Made by a program: the position numbers and the translations under genes. The notes under the pieces were generated by a model, which was given only the letters and a program-made list of their open reading frames with translations, searched no databases and was not told the DNA's origin. A stretch of DNA of 53,220 nt from Sphingobacteriia bacterium (GTDB taxonomy: Bacteria > Bacteroidota > Bacteroidia > Bacteroidales > UBA7960), in the NCBI GenBank assembly GCA_011390575.1, contig JAABSE010000017.1:1-53220 (forward strand), in the 5' to 3' direction. Positions 23,968 to 32,515 of the stretch are shown here, in pieces. Position 1 is the first letter of the stretch. Each line of letters begins with the position of its first letter.

Positions 23968-26547
23968 TTACAATCCAGACAGGAAGTTTTCATAAACTTC
24001 CATTCGTTCAACGATGGACTGTGTAGTGGGATGCTCCTCTCCTACCACATCCATAGCAATTTCATATGCTTTATCAAAATAATTGCTGCAATTGTCAGCA
24101 TCTTCCAGCCTGCAATACAATTCAGCTATCTTACCATAAACACGGGCAATCTGATGATGATCTTCACCATAGTTTTCCTCGTAAATTTTCAGAGACCGAA
24201 ATAGATTTTCACGGGCTTTTTCGTATTGTTCCAGTTCCATATAGGAAAGCCCCAGGCTGTAATACCCTCCGGCAACGTAGGGGTGCTCGCCACCAAAATT
24301 CTCAATATCCCCTTCCAGTACCTGATACTGAAACTCCAGGGCTTTCTCGAATTTCCGTTGCGAATAAAATGAGCTGCTCAGATTGTACATTACCGACAAG
24401 GTATAATTATTCGTCGGACCAAATCTATCCATAAATACATCCAGTAACATAAGGTTTATGGAATCTGAAACATGATATTGGTTTAGCCTGTAATAATTTC
24501 CTGCCATATTCATCAGAGATATCATGGTAGTTGGGCTTTGCTCTCCATACAATTTTGTGTTCATTTCCACCAGTTCTTTCTGCACATCAATAGCTTGTTC
24601 TGTTTTGCCTGATTGTGCCAGTGCAATAGCATAGTTTTCGTACAACATCACGCGTGTACTGTTGATTTCATCTCCGAGTAGCTCCATAATCTCAATGGCT
24701 TCAAGGGCTTCCTGCAGGGATTCATCATAGCGCGACAAGTCCTTTAAGGCTGCAGCAATATTGGCTTTGGCTGTAACATGTTCCCATGATACAACATCGG
24801 AATTCTGGTCAAGAAAAGACATTGCTTTCTGTGCAAACTCAACCCCCTCTTCGGGCCTTGCATCAATTCGGGCAACATGAGCTTTGATATTCCATGCTTT
24901 GGCCTTGTCAGCAGAGCTTACCTGTGATGAGTTTGCAGTGTATATTTCAAGGGTCCGAGAAATGATACTGTCAGCCAATGCCGGTTCTCCGAGATTTCTG
25001 TAGTAGGCAGCGATATCTCTGTATAAATGCGCCATGTCAATCTGATATTCAGGCTTATCGGGAAGAATCTCAAAAACTTCCAATGCTTTATGATACAAAT
25101 CATTTCCCCGCTCCCATTCACCCAACCTGGTCAATATCATCCCTGTGGAATGATAAAGCTCAGCCTGAAATTCCGGACGATTTTCTATACTGTCAATCTT
25201 TTCAATACTGTTTTCCAGCAACTCCACTACCGTTACAGTTTCACCCTGCCGCAGCTCGGGATCTGCTGATTCAAAAATATCGAAAACAAATGCCAGCAAA
25301 TACTCTGCCCTCTCCTTCTCCTTTATGGTTTGAATAAACTGGGAAATCCAGAAAACCAGGACAACAAGCAGGGCAAGATTAAAAAACGTTACCAGCCATA
25401 CTTTTTTCTTGTTGCGCAGGTATCTTTTTGCCAGCGAATACCCCAAAGTGGCTTTTCGTGAATGTAAAGGATACATCCTGAGCATGTTTTGCAAATCGTG
25501 CAACAGTTCGCTCACACTCATAAAACGCAGTGAGGGATCTGTTGCGAGGCACCTGGAAAGGATGGCCGCTAAATCTTCCCTTATTAGTTTTTCTTTTAAC
25601 CCTCTGGTTGCGCCCAGCTTCAATGAACTATCTTTTATTGTTTTCAGGATCTCTTTTTCTTTGTCCTGTTCTTCCATGCGGGTATAATCATAGTGCTTGT
25701 TTGTAAGAAGGTTGTAAAAAACAAGCCCCAGCTTATATATGTCTGACTCTACCGAAGGGGGAGCAGAGGAAAACTGCTCCGGAGCAGCATATTTAAGGGT
25801 ACCGCTAAAGGCATCTTCTTTTTGCACCTCTTTTTCCTGGCTGAAAATAACCTGGGAAATACCAAAATCCAGCAATTTCACATTCCCTTCTTTGCTGACC
25901 AGGATATTGGCCGGCTTGATATCGTGATGAACAATCAGTTTGTTGTGGGCATATTGCATAGCATTGCAAACCTGTTTAAACAACTCTATCAGTTCATTAA
26001 AAGGAAGATTATGCTTATGGCAATACTCATCTATTGCCCGACCCTCAACATATTCCATCACAATATAGGGATAACCCTCAGGAGTAATTCCTCCATCATA
26101 CAAACGAGCTATATTAGGATGATTGATACCGGCCAGAATTTGCTGCTCCTGCCTGAATTTATCTTTCAGGAACTCCACGTCTCCTTTCATTTTCATGATT
26201 TTCACCGCCACCTGCTGCTCAAACTGTCCGTCATCCCTTGAACACAAATAAACCCTGGCCATACCCCCATGCCCTATTTCCCTGGTTATCCTGAATTTAC
26301 CAAATTTATCCCCGGGTTTTAAGGAGTTATCTTCTGATTCATCTCCCAAATCGTCATCTATGTTCTTATGCAAAGCGCTAAAAAAAGCATCTGCTTTGGA
26401 AGAGCTTTTCAGGAGTTTTAATACCATGGTATCAATTCCCTGACTTTTGTCTTCATGGGTGCAATTTTGGTCGATCCACTCCTTCCACTGCCGGGAAGGC
26501 ATGTCAAGACAAGATTCGTGCAATTCGGAAACTCTGTCCCAGTTCAT
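23968..26547 (-). CDS. Transmembrane Ser/Thr protein kinase with C-terminal TPR domain
   Basis: This 859-residue Hanks-type kinase has an N-terminal region of about 80 residues and then the kinase domain (about 85-355). The domain shows the glycine loop IGHGGMARVY (91-100), K116 in AVKIMK, the catalytic loop HHDIKPAN with D209, DFG at 227-229 and APEQF near 256. The usual HRD reads HHD. A single membrane helix (about 383-405) separates it from a C-terminal part (about 430-850) of tetratricopeptide repeats, rich in Y-x-x-A-L and DxAKAWN-like helices, which should lie in the periplasm. It is 41 bp downstream of the ECF sigma factor gene and certainly co-transcribed, which makes the sigma factor its likely substrate. 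Confidence 0.9.
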   Translation of the reverse strand: MNWDRVSELHESCLDMPSRQWKEWIDQNCTHEDKSQGIDTMVLKLLKSSSKADAFFSALHKNIDDDLGDESEDNSLKPGDKFGKFRITREIGHGGMARVYLCSRDDGQFEQQVAVKIMKMKGDVEFLKDKFRQEQQILAGINHPNIARLYDGGITPEGYPYIVMEYVEGRAIDEYCHKHNLPFNELIELFKQVCNAMQYAHNKLIVHHDIKPANILVSKEGNVKLLDFGISQVIFSQEKEVQKEDAFSGTLKYAAPEQFSSAPPSVESDIYKLGLVFYNLLTNKHYDYTRMEEQDKEKEILKTIKDSSLKLGATRGLKEKLIREDLAAILSRCLATDPSLRFMSVSELLHDLQNMLRMYPLHSRKATLGYSLAKRYLRNKKKVWLVTFFNLALLVVLVFWISQFIQTIKEKERAEYLLAFVFDIFESADPELRQGETVTVVELLENSIEKIDSIENRPEFQAELYHSTGMILTRLGEWERGNDLYHKALEVFEILPDKPEYQIDMAHLYRDIAAYYRNLGEPALADSIISRTLEIYTANSSQVSSADKAKAWNIKAHVARIDARPEEGVEFAQKAMSFLDQNSDVVSWEHVTAKANIAAALKDLSRYDESLQEALEAIEIMELLGDEINSTRVMLYENYAIALAQSGKTEQAIDVQKELVEMNTKLYGEQSPTTMISLMNMAGNYYRLNQYHVSDSINLMLLDVFMDRFGPTNNYTLSVMYNLSSSFYSQRKFEKALEFQYQVLEGDIENFGGEHPYVAGGYYSLGLSYMELEQYEKARENLFRSLKIYEENYGEDHHQIARVYGKIAELYCRLEDADNCSNYFDKAYEIAMDVVGEEHPTTQSIVERMEVYENFLSGL

Positions 26548-26588
26548 AAAATTACGTTGGAGTTAATAAAAAGGGGTAATGAAGGAAC

Positions 26589-27176
26589 TCATTGTTCGTT
26601 GAGTTCGATATAAAGCCATGCTTTGGCCATATTCCAGCTGCGCTTTACAGTAGCCGGACTGATATCGAGGGCAATGGCTGTTTCCTCAATGGTCATTCCA
26701 CCAAAGAAACGACACTCCACGATTTGCGCTTGTCTTTCATCCTGAATCTCAAGCTTTTTCAAGGCATCGTTGAGCATAAGCAGGTCTTCGGCCGTCTGGT
26801 CACTTAAATGGATATTATTGTCAATATCTTTCATTTCTACCTTCAGGGGGTTTTCTCCCCGTTTCAGGGTTTGCTTTCTCAGCGAAGCGTTGATAAGCAC
26901 CTGCCGCATGGCTTTGGCAGCGATAAAAAAGAAATGAGAACGGCTTTTGACATCAAATGAGCCGGCCTGGATCAGTTTCAGGTAGGCTTCATGAACAATA
27001 GCAGTTGTATTAAAGGTGTCAAGATTAAAAAATTGCTTTCGCAGATGATGGGCACCTTTTTGCAGTTCGTCGTAAACAATCGGGAAAAGCATATCCAATG
27101 CTTTTTTGTTTCCATTGCTGAACTCATGCAGATAGGTGGTAATCTCTGAAGAAGAAACAGGATTGTTTTCAGTCAT
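26589..27176 (-). CDS. ECF-type sigma factor paired with a Ser/Thr kinase
   Basis: This 195-residue sigma-70 protein has only regions 2 (about 18-98) and 4 (about 135-190). Region 4 has the helix-turn-helix GMTIEETAIALDISPATVKRSWNMAKAWL. Where region 2.2 normally reads D-A-E-D-L-V-Q-E, this protein reads NTTAIVHEAYLKL (56-68), so the acidic patch that contacts core polymerase is replaced by two threonines (T57, T58). This is the pattern of the TIGR02999-like ECF group. In the EcfP/PknT pair of Vibrio parahaemolyticus, kinase phosphorylation of a Thr in this region supplies the missing charge. No anti-sigma gene is present; the kinase is the next gene in the operon. Confidence 0.9.
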   Translation of the reverse strand: MTENNPVSSSEITTYLHEFSNGNKKALDMLFPIVYDELQKGAHHLRKQFFNLDTFNTTAIVHEAYLKLIQAGSFDVKSRSHFFFIAAKAMRQVLINASLRKQTLKRGENPLKVEMKDIDNNIHLSDQTAEDLLMLNDALKKLEIQDERQAQIVECRFFGGMTIEETAIALDISPATVKRSWNMAKAWLYIELNEQ

Positions 27177-27207
27177 AACAGTTTTTATATCTATGTGTGG
27201 TTTATCT

Positions 27208-27215
27208 CAAATATA
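27208..27215 (-). promoter_or_regulatory. Candidate -7 element of the sigma/kinase operon
   Basis: TATATTTG on the minus strand matches TAnnTTTG fully, about 32 bp upstream of the sigma factor ATG. A TTTG lies only 12 bp upstream, and nothing fits at 19-21 bp. Confidence 0.4.
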
Positions 27216-27387
27216 CTACTTTTTTGCCAAATCATGATTCGGGTAAAGCTCAATTCTGAAAAAGACCTTTTCAACCTCTGATATCAGCATCCCCAAAAAA
27301 CAAAGCTTAGCCGGCAAATGAACCCCATAATTTTATTATCTTGCATGCAATATAGGAGAAGTACTTTATCCAGCCAAAAGCAAGCAC

Positions 27388-28164
27388 ATGCAAACAAAAG
27401 ATAAAAGCAAGATTCTTTCCGCCTTCCTTTTTCCTTTGATACTGGTTATCATCATCTGGGGGGTAAAAATAACGGAAGATCTTTTACAAACCAGTTTTCA
27501 TACTTTCGGGGTGTATCCATTAAAATTGGAAGGGTTAAAGGGAATCCTCTTTTCACCCTTAATCCATGGCAGCTACCAGCACTTATATTCTAACACCTTG
27601 CCTCTTTTAATACTGGGGTGGGCATTGTTTTACTTTTACCGGGAACTGGGGTTGCGTATTACCTTATTTGCCTGGATAATGAGTGGACTGTGGGTGTGGG
27701 TGTTTGCCCGTGAATCATGGCATATCGGGGCCAGTGGAATTATTTACAGCTGGGCAGCCTTTCTGTTTGTCAGCGGGGTAATACGCGGTCATCCCCGTTT
27801 GATGGCTCTTTCATTGCTGGTGGCCTTTTTGTATGGGAGCCTGGTATGGGGCGTTTTTCCCTTGCGCGAGAGGGTTTCGTGGGAAGGGCACCTGATGGGA
27901 TTGCTGGCAGGCATTGTGCTGGCACTGTTTTATAAGGGCACCGGCCCACAGAGAAAAAAATATTCCTGGGAACTGGAAGAAGAAACAGAAGAGGAATGGG
28001 ATAGTGATAATCCACCCTACTGGATGACCAGCCACTCAACAGAAGATCCTGCAAAAGACGGGGAGGATAAACCCAGAAAGAGGGAAGAAAAATTCCCCAC
28101 CAGGATCAGGTATGTGTATAAACCAACGCAGGGCAACAAGCCCCCGGCTCCATCAAAAGAATAA
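27388..28164 (+). CDS. Rhomboid family intramembrane serine protease
   Basis: This 258-residue membrane protease has six predicted helices within residues 8-183. The oxyanion-side HLYSN motif (H65, N69), nucleophile S116 in HIGASG and catalytic H168 in WEGHLMG are all present, so it should be active. A hydrophilic, Glu/Lys/Pro-rich tail of about 70 residues (186-258) without recognisable domain extends to the C-terminus and probably faces the cytoplasm. The substrate is unknown. The gene converges on smpB with a 10-bp gap. Confidence 0.93.
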   Translation: MQTKDKSKILSAFLFPLILVIIIWGVKITEDLLQTSFHTFGVYPLKLEGLKGILFSPLIHGSYQHLYSNTLPLLILGWALFYFYRELGLRITLFAWIMSGLWVWVFARESWHIGASGIIYSWAAFLFVSGVIRGHPRLMALSLLVAFLYGSLVWGVFPLRERVSWEGHLMGLLAGIVLALFYKGTGPQRKKYSWELEEETEEEWDSDNPPYWMTSHSTEDPAKDGEDKPRKREEKFPTRIRYVYKPTQGNKPPAPSKE

Positions 28165-28174
28165 GGTGTCAGGC

Positions 28175-28621
28175 TTAATAACCGCTCCGTTCCAAATCCC
28201 GTTTCGTGTCTTTTTGCTTCAGGGTTTCCCTCTTGTCATAGAGTTTCTTACCACGGGCAAGGGCTATCTCCAACTTGGCCAACCCTTTTTGGTTGATAAA
28301 CAAGAAAGTAGGAATCAACGTCAGCCCTTTCTCATTCAATGCGGATTGGAGTTTTTTCAATTCCTTCGAAGTAAGCAGCAGCTTTCTCTCACGCTTGGGC
28401 TCATGATTATTGTAGGTACCGTATTGGTATTCGGAGATGTTCATGTTGCGGACAAACAATTCATCTTTGACAAAGGCACAATAAGCCTCATTGATACTGG
28501 CTTTTCCTGCTCGTAAGGATTTTATTTCCGTTCCGGTCAGTACCATTCCTGCAATAAATTTTTCCAGCAGAAAAAATTCGAAAGATGCTTTTTTGTTTCT
28601 TATGTTTATTTTGTTTGCCAT
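28175..28621 (-). CDS. smpB: SsrA-binding protein SmpB
   Basis: SmpB binds tmRNA and brings it to stalled ribosomes for trans-translation. The 148-residue protein starts MANKINIRNKKASFEF at 28621; the longer frame from 28639 adds six residues that lie within the promoter. Family motifs are GMVLTGTEIKSLRAGKAS, INEAYC, the NHEPKRERKLLL segment, and a basic tail (GKKLYDKRETLKQKDTKRDLER) which inserts into the mRNA channel. The tmRNA gene itself is not in this window. Confidence 0.97.
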   Translation of the reverse strand: MANKINIRNKKASFEFFLLEKFIAGMVLTGTEIKSLRAGKASINEAYCAFVKDELFVRNMNISEYQYGTYNNHEPKRERKLLLTSKELKKLQSALNEKGLTLIPTFLFINQKGLAKLEIALARGKKLYDKRETLKQKDTKRDLERSGY

Positions 28622-28638
28622 AGCTTCATTTGGGGGCA

Positions 28639-28646
28639 CAAACGTA
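28639..28646 (-). promoter_or_regulatory. Candidate -7 element of smpB
   Basis: TACGTTTG on the minus strand matches TAnnTTTG and lies 18 bp upstream of the smpB ATG. The -33 region is weak. It supports the downstream start codon at 28621. Confidence 0.4.
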
Positions 28647-28732
28647 CGAAATTTTTAGCAGATTCCGGGCAGTTTATCCTAATAACCGGCGATATTTTGA
28701 TGATAAAAACAAATTCTCACTAATTTTACCCC

Positions 28733-31111
28733 ATGCATCAAACTCTGAGGAAAATCTTCAAATACCGGAAATGGATTATCGCCTTGCTGATTATGCTTTT
28801 GGCAGGTGTATGGTTGTTTTCCCTTCCACGAAAATTATTCCCTGAGATTTACAGCACGGTAATGTACGATGCTGAACATCAGCTGCTCAATGCCACGGTA
28901 GCCCGTGACGGACAATGGCGGTTCCCCCCCGGAGAAACGCTACCCGAAAAATACAAAACTGCACTCATCAATTTCGAAGACCGTTACTTTCACTATCATC
29001 CCGGATTCAATCCCCTTGCCATTGGCAGGGCCCTTTTGCAGAATATCAAAAAAGGAGGGTCAAAAAGTGGAGCCAGTACTCTGAGCATGCAGGTTATCCG
29101 CCTGAGCCGTCAGGGAAAGCCCCGTACCATCAAAGAAAAAATCATTGAAACCTGGCTTGCCATGCGACTTGAACTCAGGTTTAGCAAGGAAGAGATATTG
29201 CAGATATATGCTGCCCATGCTCCCATGGGTGGAAATGTAGTAGGGCTGCAGGCTGCCTCCTGGAGGTATTTCGCACATACGCAGGAAAAGCTTTCGTGGG
29301 CCGAAGCGGCTACCCTGGCTGTTTTACCCAACAGTCCTGCACTGATTTTTCCCGGCAGAAACCAGCAGTTACTTGTGCAGAAGCGCAACAGGTTGCTCAC
29401 GCTGCTGCACCAAAGAGGTTATATGGATGAACTTACCCTTCAGCTTTCTCTTGCCGAACCGGCACCAGGCTCTCCTTACCCCTTGCCACAGCTGGCGCCT
29501 CAGCTTTTCAACCGAGCCATACAGGATGAAAGAGAGGGAAAACAAATTTACACCACCATCCGCAGCGATTTGCAAAATCAGTCTGCTACGCTTATACAAC
29601 GACATCACGAAACATTAAGAGCCAATCATATTCACAATATTGCCGCCCTGGTAGCTGATGTCAATACCGGTGAAGTGCTTGCATACTGGGGCAATACCCC
29701 CGGAGGAAGCCTCCCGGTAAATGCAGCAAAAGTTGACATAATATCCTCCCGGAGAAGTCCGGGTAGTTTGCTAAAACCCTTTCTTTATGCAGGCCTGCTG
29801 CAGGAAGGCCAAATCCTCCCCCATTCGCTGGTTCCGGATATTCCTACTTTTTTCCAGGGATTTACGCCTGAAAACTACACCCGCACTTATGACGGAGCAG
29901 TACCCGCAAGCCGTGCCCTGGCCCGATCACTAAATATTCCTGCAGTGCGGATGCTGCAGGATTATCACCCTGATAAATTTCATGCATTATTGAAAAGCTG
30001 CGGGATGTATACCTTCGACAAGCCCTCCTCTCACTATGGTTTGGCAATGATTCTGGGCGGTGGCGAAGTGACCCTGTGGGAAATTGCAGGTGCTTATGCA
30101 TCCATGGCACGGAGTCTGAACGATTTTCCATCACATTACTCCCAAGCAGAATCACGGACCTTTCATCCGCTAACATATACATCTGCACCGGAAAATTCTG
30201 TCAAGGATGCACAGCTTTCCCCATTCAGCCCTGGTGTATTGTGGCACACCTTTGAAGCCATGGTAGAGGCGGCGCGCCCCGATACCGAAGCCAACTGGCA
30301 TTTATTTACCGGCAACCGGAAAATCGCCTGGAAAACCGGTACAAGCTATGGCAACCGGGATGCCTGGAGCATTGGAGTCAATTCAAAATACATTGTAGCT
30401 GTATGGGCAGGAAATGCCACCGGGGAAGGAAGACCAGACCTTACGGGAATTGCCGCCGCTGCTCCTGTGATGTTTGATATCTTTGGTATCCTGCCTGCTC
30501 AACCCTGGTTTGCCACGCCCCATGATGACCTTTACCCGGTCAAAATTTGCAAAACCAGTGGTTATCCCGCATCAGAAGTATGTCCCGCGGTTGATACCCT
30601 GCAGGCACCAGGGATTGAACTCAAAACCGGGGTATGTCCTTATCACAGAACAGTTCATCTTGACAGAAAAACGGGATTGAGAGTAAACTCCGATTGTGCT
30701 TCATGGGCGGACATGGAAACTCAGCCATGGTTTGTATTGCCCCCTGTTCAGGAATACTACTATCGCAGGAGTCATCCTTTTTACAGGCCTCTTCCTCCTT
30801 TTCGCGATGGTTGCAACTCCCTATCACAGGATTTGGGTCCCATGCAATGGATTTATCCCTCTGAGTCTGCTACGATATTCATTCCCTACGAACTGGATGG
30901 TACGCCCGGTGAAGTCATTTTACGGGTTGCTCACCGGAATGAAAACAGCACCATCCATTGGCATCTGAACCATGAATACATGGGTAATACAACTGATTTT
31001 CATGAAATGGCGTTACGACCTGAAGAAGGACTGCACACAATACATATCACTGATCAGAATGGAAATTTCCTGCAAAAAGAAATCCGGATAATGACAAGGA
31101 GAAATAGCTGA
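28733..31111 (+). CDS. pbpC: Penicillin-binding protein 1C
   Basis: This 792-residue bifunctional peptidoglycan synthase has a membrane anchor at about 14-30 and a GT51 glycosyltransferase domain with FEDRYFHYHPGF (E82/D83) and GGSKSGASTLSMQ. The transpeptidase domain carries the SLLK active site (S345, K348), an SLN-like motif near 400 and KTG at 534-536. The C-terminal BiPBP_C domain (about 700-790) ends with the HITDQNGNFLQKEIRI strand pair and marks it as PBP1C. The alpha-2-macroglobulin gene that accompanies pbpC in many Gram-negatives is not adjacent. It is divergent from smpB and converges on the metallophosphoesterase gene 8 bp away. Confidence 0.95.
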   Translation: MHQTLRKIFKYRKWIIALLIMLLAGVWLFSLPRKLFPEIYSTVMYDAEHQLLNATVARDGQWRFPPGETLPEKYKTALINFEDRYFHYHPGFNPLAIGRALLQNIKKGGSKSGASTLSMQVIRLSRQGKPRTIKEKIIETWLAMRLELRFSKEEILQIYAAHAPMGGNVVGLQAASWRYFAHTQEKLSWAEAATLAVLPNSPALIFPGRNQQLLVQKRNRLLTLLHQRGYMDELTLQLSLAEPAPGSPYPLPQLAPQLFNRAIQDEREGKQIYTTIRSDLQNQSATLIQRHHETLRANHIHNIAALVADVNTGEVLAYWGNTPGGSLPVNAAKVDIISSRRSPGSLLKPFLYAGLLQEGQILPHSLVPDIPTFFQGFTPENYTRTYDGAVPASRALARSLNIPAVRMLQDYHPDKFHALLKSCGMYTFDKPSSHYGLAMILGGGEVTLWEIAGAYASMARSLNDFPSHYSQAESRTFHPLTYTSAPENSVKDAQLSPFSPGVLWHTFEAMVEAARPDTEANWHLFTGNRKIAWKTGTSYGNRDAWSIGVNSKYIVAVWAGNATGEGRPDLTGIAAAAPVMFDIFGILPAQPWFATPHDDLYPVKICKTSGYPASEVCPAVDTLQAPGIELKTGVCPYHRTVHLDRKTGLRVNSDCASWADMETQPWFVLPPVQEYYYRRSHPFYRPLPPFRDGCNSLSQDLGPMQWIYPSESATIFIPYELDGTPGEVILRVAHRNENSTIHWHLNHEYMGNTTDFHEMALRPEEGLHTIHITDQNGNFLQKEIRIMTRRNS

Positions 31112-31119
31112 CAGATGAA

Positions 31120-32367
31120 TTATTTTCTCCTCAATGTAAACAGCGTTATTTCGGGAGGCATGCCCATTCTTCCCGGAAAACCTATAAATCCAAAGCCACG
31201 ATTTACATATAAAAACTGATCCTGCTCGTTGTACAGTCCGTTCCAGTTTTCATATTTCAGTGAAACGGGACTGAACTGAAACCAGGGGGTCAGCAATCCT
31301 GCCTGCATGCCATGGGTATGCCCGGAAAGGGTGAGGAAAATATCTGTTTGAGGTATGACTTCTTCTGTCCAGTGAGTGGGATCGTGTGAGAGCAATATTT
31401 GAATCGGGAAATAAGCATTCTCCCCCATTGCTTCGTTCAGGTCTCCCAGTTGCGCAAATGGAGGCAAACCCCAGTTGTCAACCCCAATAATCATGATGGA
31501 GTCATTGCCTTTGCGTATAAAGTGATGCTCATTTCTCAACATATCAAAACCCATTTCCGCCTGAAAATCTTCTAATTGCTGAAGATTGGCTGCTTTCTCC
31601 TCAAGCGTGTACCATCTGCGGTAATCACCCATATCATGATTTCCCAGGATTGAAAACTTGCCATAAGGCGATTCAATACTGGCAAATGCTTCTACAAATT
31701 TCTCCGCTTCTACGGCTTCATTATTTACCATATCGCCGGTAAAAACAAGCATGTCGTGCGGAGTATCAATAATCTTTTTCACCCCTCTTATTACGGGTCG
31801 GGTGCGGGCAAAACTTCCAAAGTGAGTATCAGAAAACTGGATTATGCGAAACCCATCGAAGGATTCCGGCAAATCAGCCACCTCCACCTCTACTTCTTTT
31901 ACCTGGAAATTAAACCGTCCATAGAGGATTCCATAAGCTACCCAGATAAACATAAGTAAAGACAATACGAACCCAACGGAAAGCAGAACCGGAGGCCTGG
32001 GAAGAGAATAACCGGCAAGCTTCGACTTGATAACCTTTTTTAAAACCCATCTCATCAGCAGCACAATATCGTGCAATAAATTAAATATCAGATATACGAT
32101 TTTGGGTAAAAAAATCAGAATAAACGCACCGGTAATATAAAAATAGCTTCTGTATTGCACATAATCATCCCAGGAGCTGTTACGGATAATCAGGGTCCAG
32201 ATAGTAGCAAAAACAAGAAAGCTTATATCCATTATCCAGTAGGCACGGAATATCTTCTTTTTGTGGTTTATAAAAGGACGGTATCGGGCAAGTTTTCTCA
32301 GGCCGTAATAGCCGTAAAAATCAAGAGTAAGTATAAATAAAACCAGAAAAATAAGATTGAGGATCAT
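31120..32367 (-). CDS. Membrane metallophosphoesterase
   Basis: This 415-residue protein begins with four hydrophobic segments (residues about 1-155). A calcineurin-like phosphoesterase domain follows, with all metal motifs: SDTHFG, GDMVNN, GNHD, LSHDP and GHTHG. The layout is that of YkuE-like membrane phosphoesterases, some of which hydrolyse UDP-2,3-diacylglucosamine or other pyrophosphates. The catalytic domain should be on the periplasmic face if the last helix runs out, which I infer from an even number of helices and a lysine-rich loop. Substrate unknown. It is monocistronic. Confidence 0.9.
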   Translation of the reverse strand: MILNLIFLVLFILTLDFYGYYGLRKLARYRPFINHKKKIFRAYWIMDISFLVFATIWTLIIRNSSWDDYVQYRSYFYITGAFILIFLPKIVYLIFNLLHDIVLLMRWVLKKVIKSKLAGYSLPRPPVLLSVGFVLSLLMFIWVAYGILYGRFNFQVKEVEVEVADLPESFDGFRIIQFSDTHFGSFARTRPVIRGVKKIIDTPHDMLVFTGDMVNNEAVEAEKFVEAFASIESPYGKFSILGNHDMGDYRRWYTLEEKAANLQQLEDFQAEMGFDMLRNEHHFIRKGNDSIMIIGVDNWGLPPFAQLGDLNEAMGENAYFPIQILLSHDPTHWTEEVIPQTDIFLTLSGHTHGMQAGLLTPWFQFSPVSLKYENWNGLYNEQDQFLYVNRGFGFIGFPGRMGMPPEITLFTLRRK

Positions 32368-32515
32368 TTTGTGAAAGTTATTAAAATTGGGTTATATACT
32401 TAAATATACCATTAGAACCATAAAGAATAGCTTTGGTTTACTTCAACCATCAAATAGTTTATAATTCAGGCCAAAAAATCATTAAGATACCTGGCAATTT
32501 CAGTAACAATGATAA

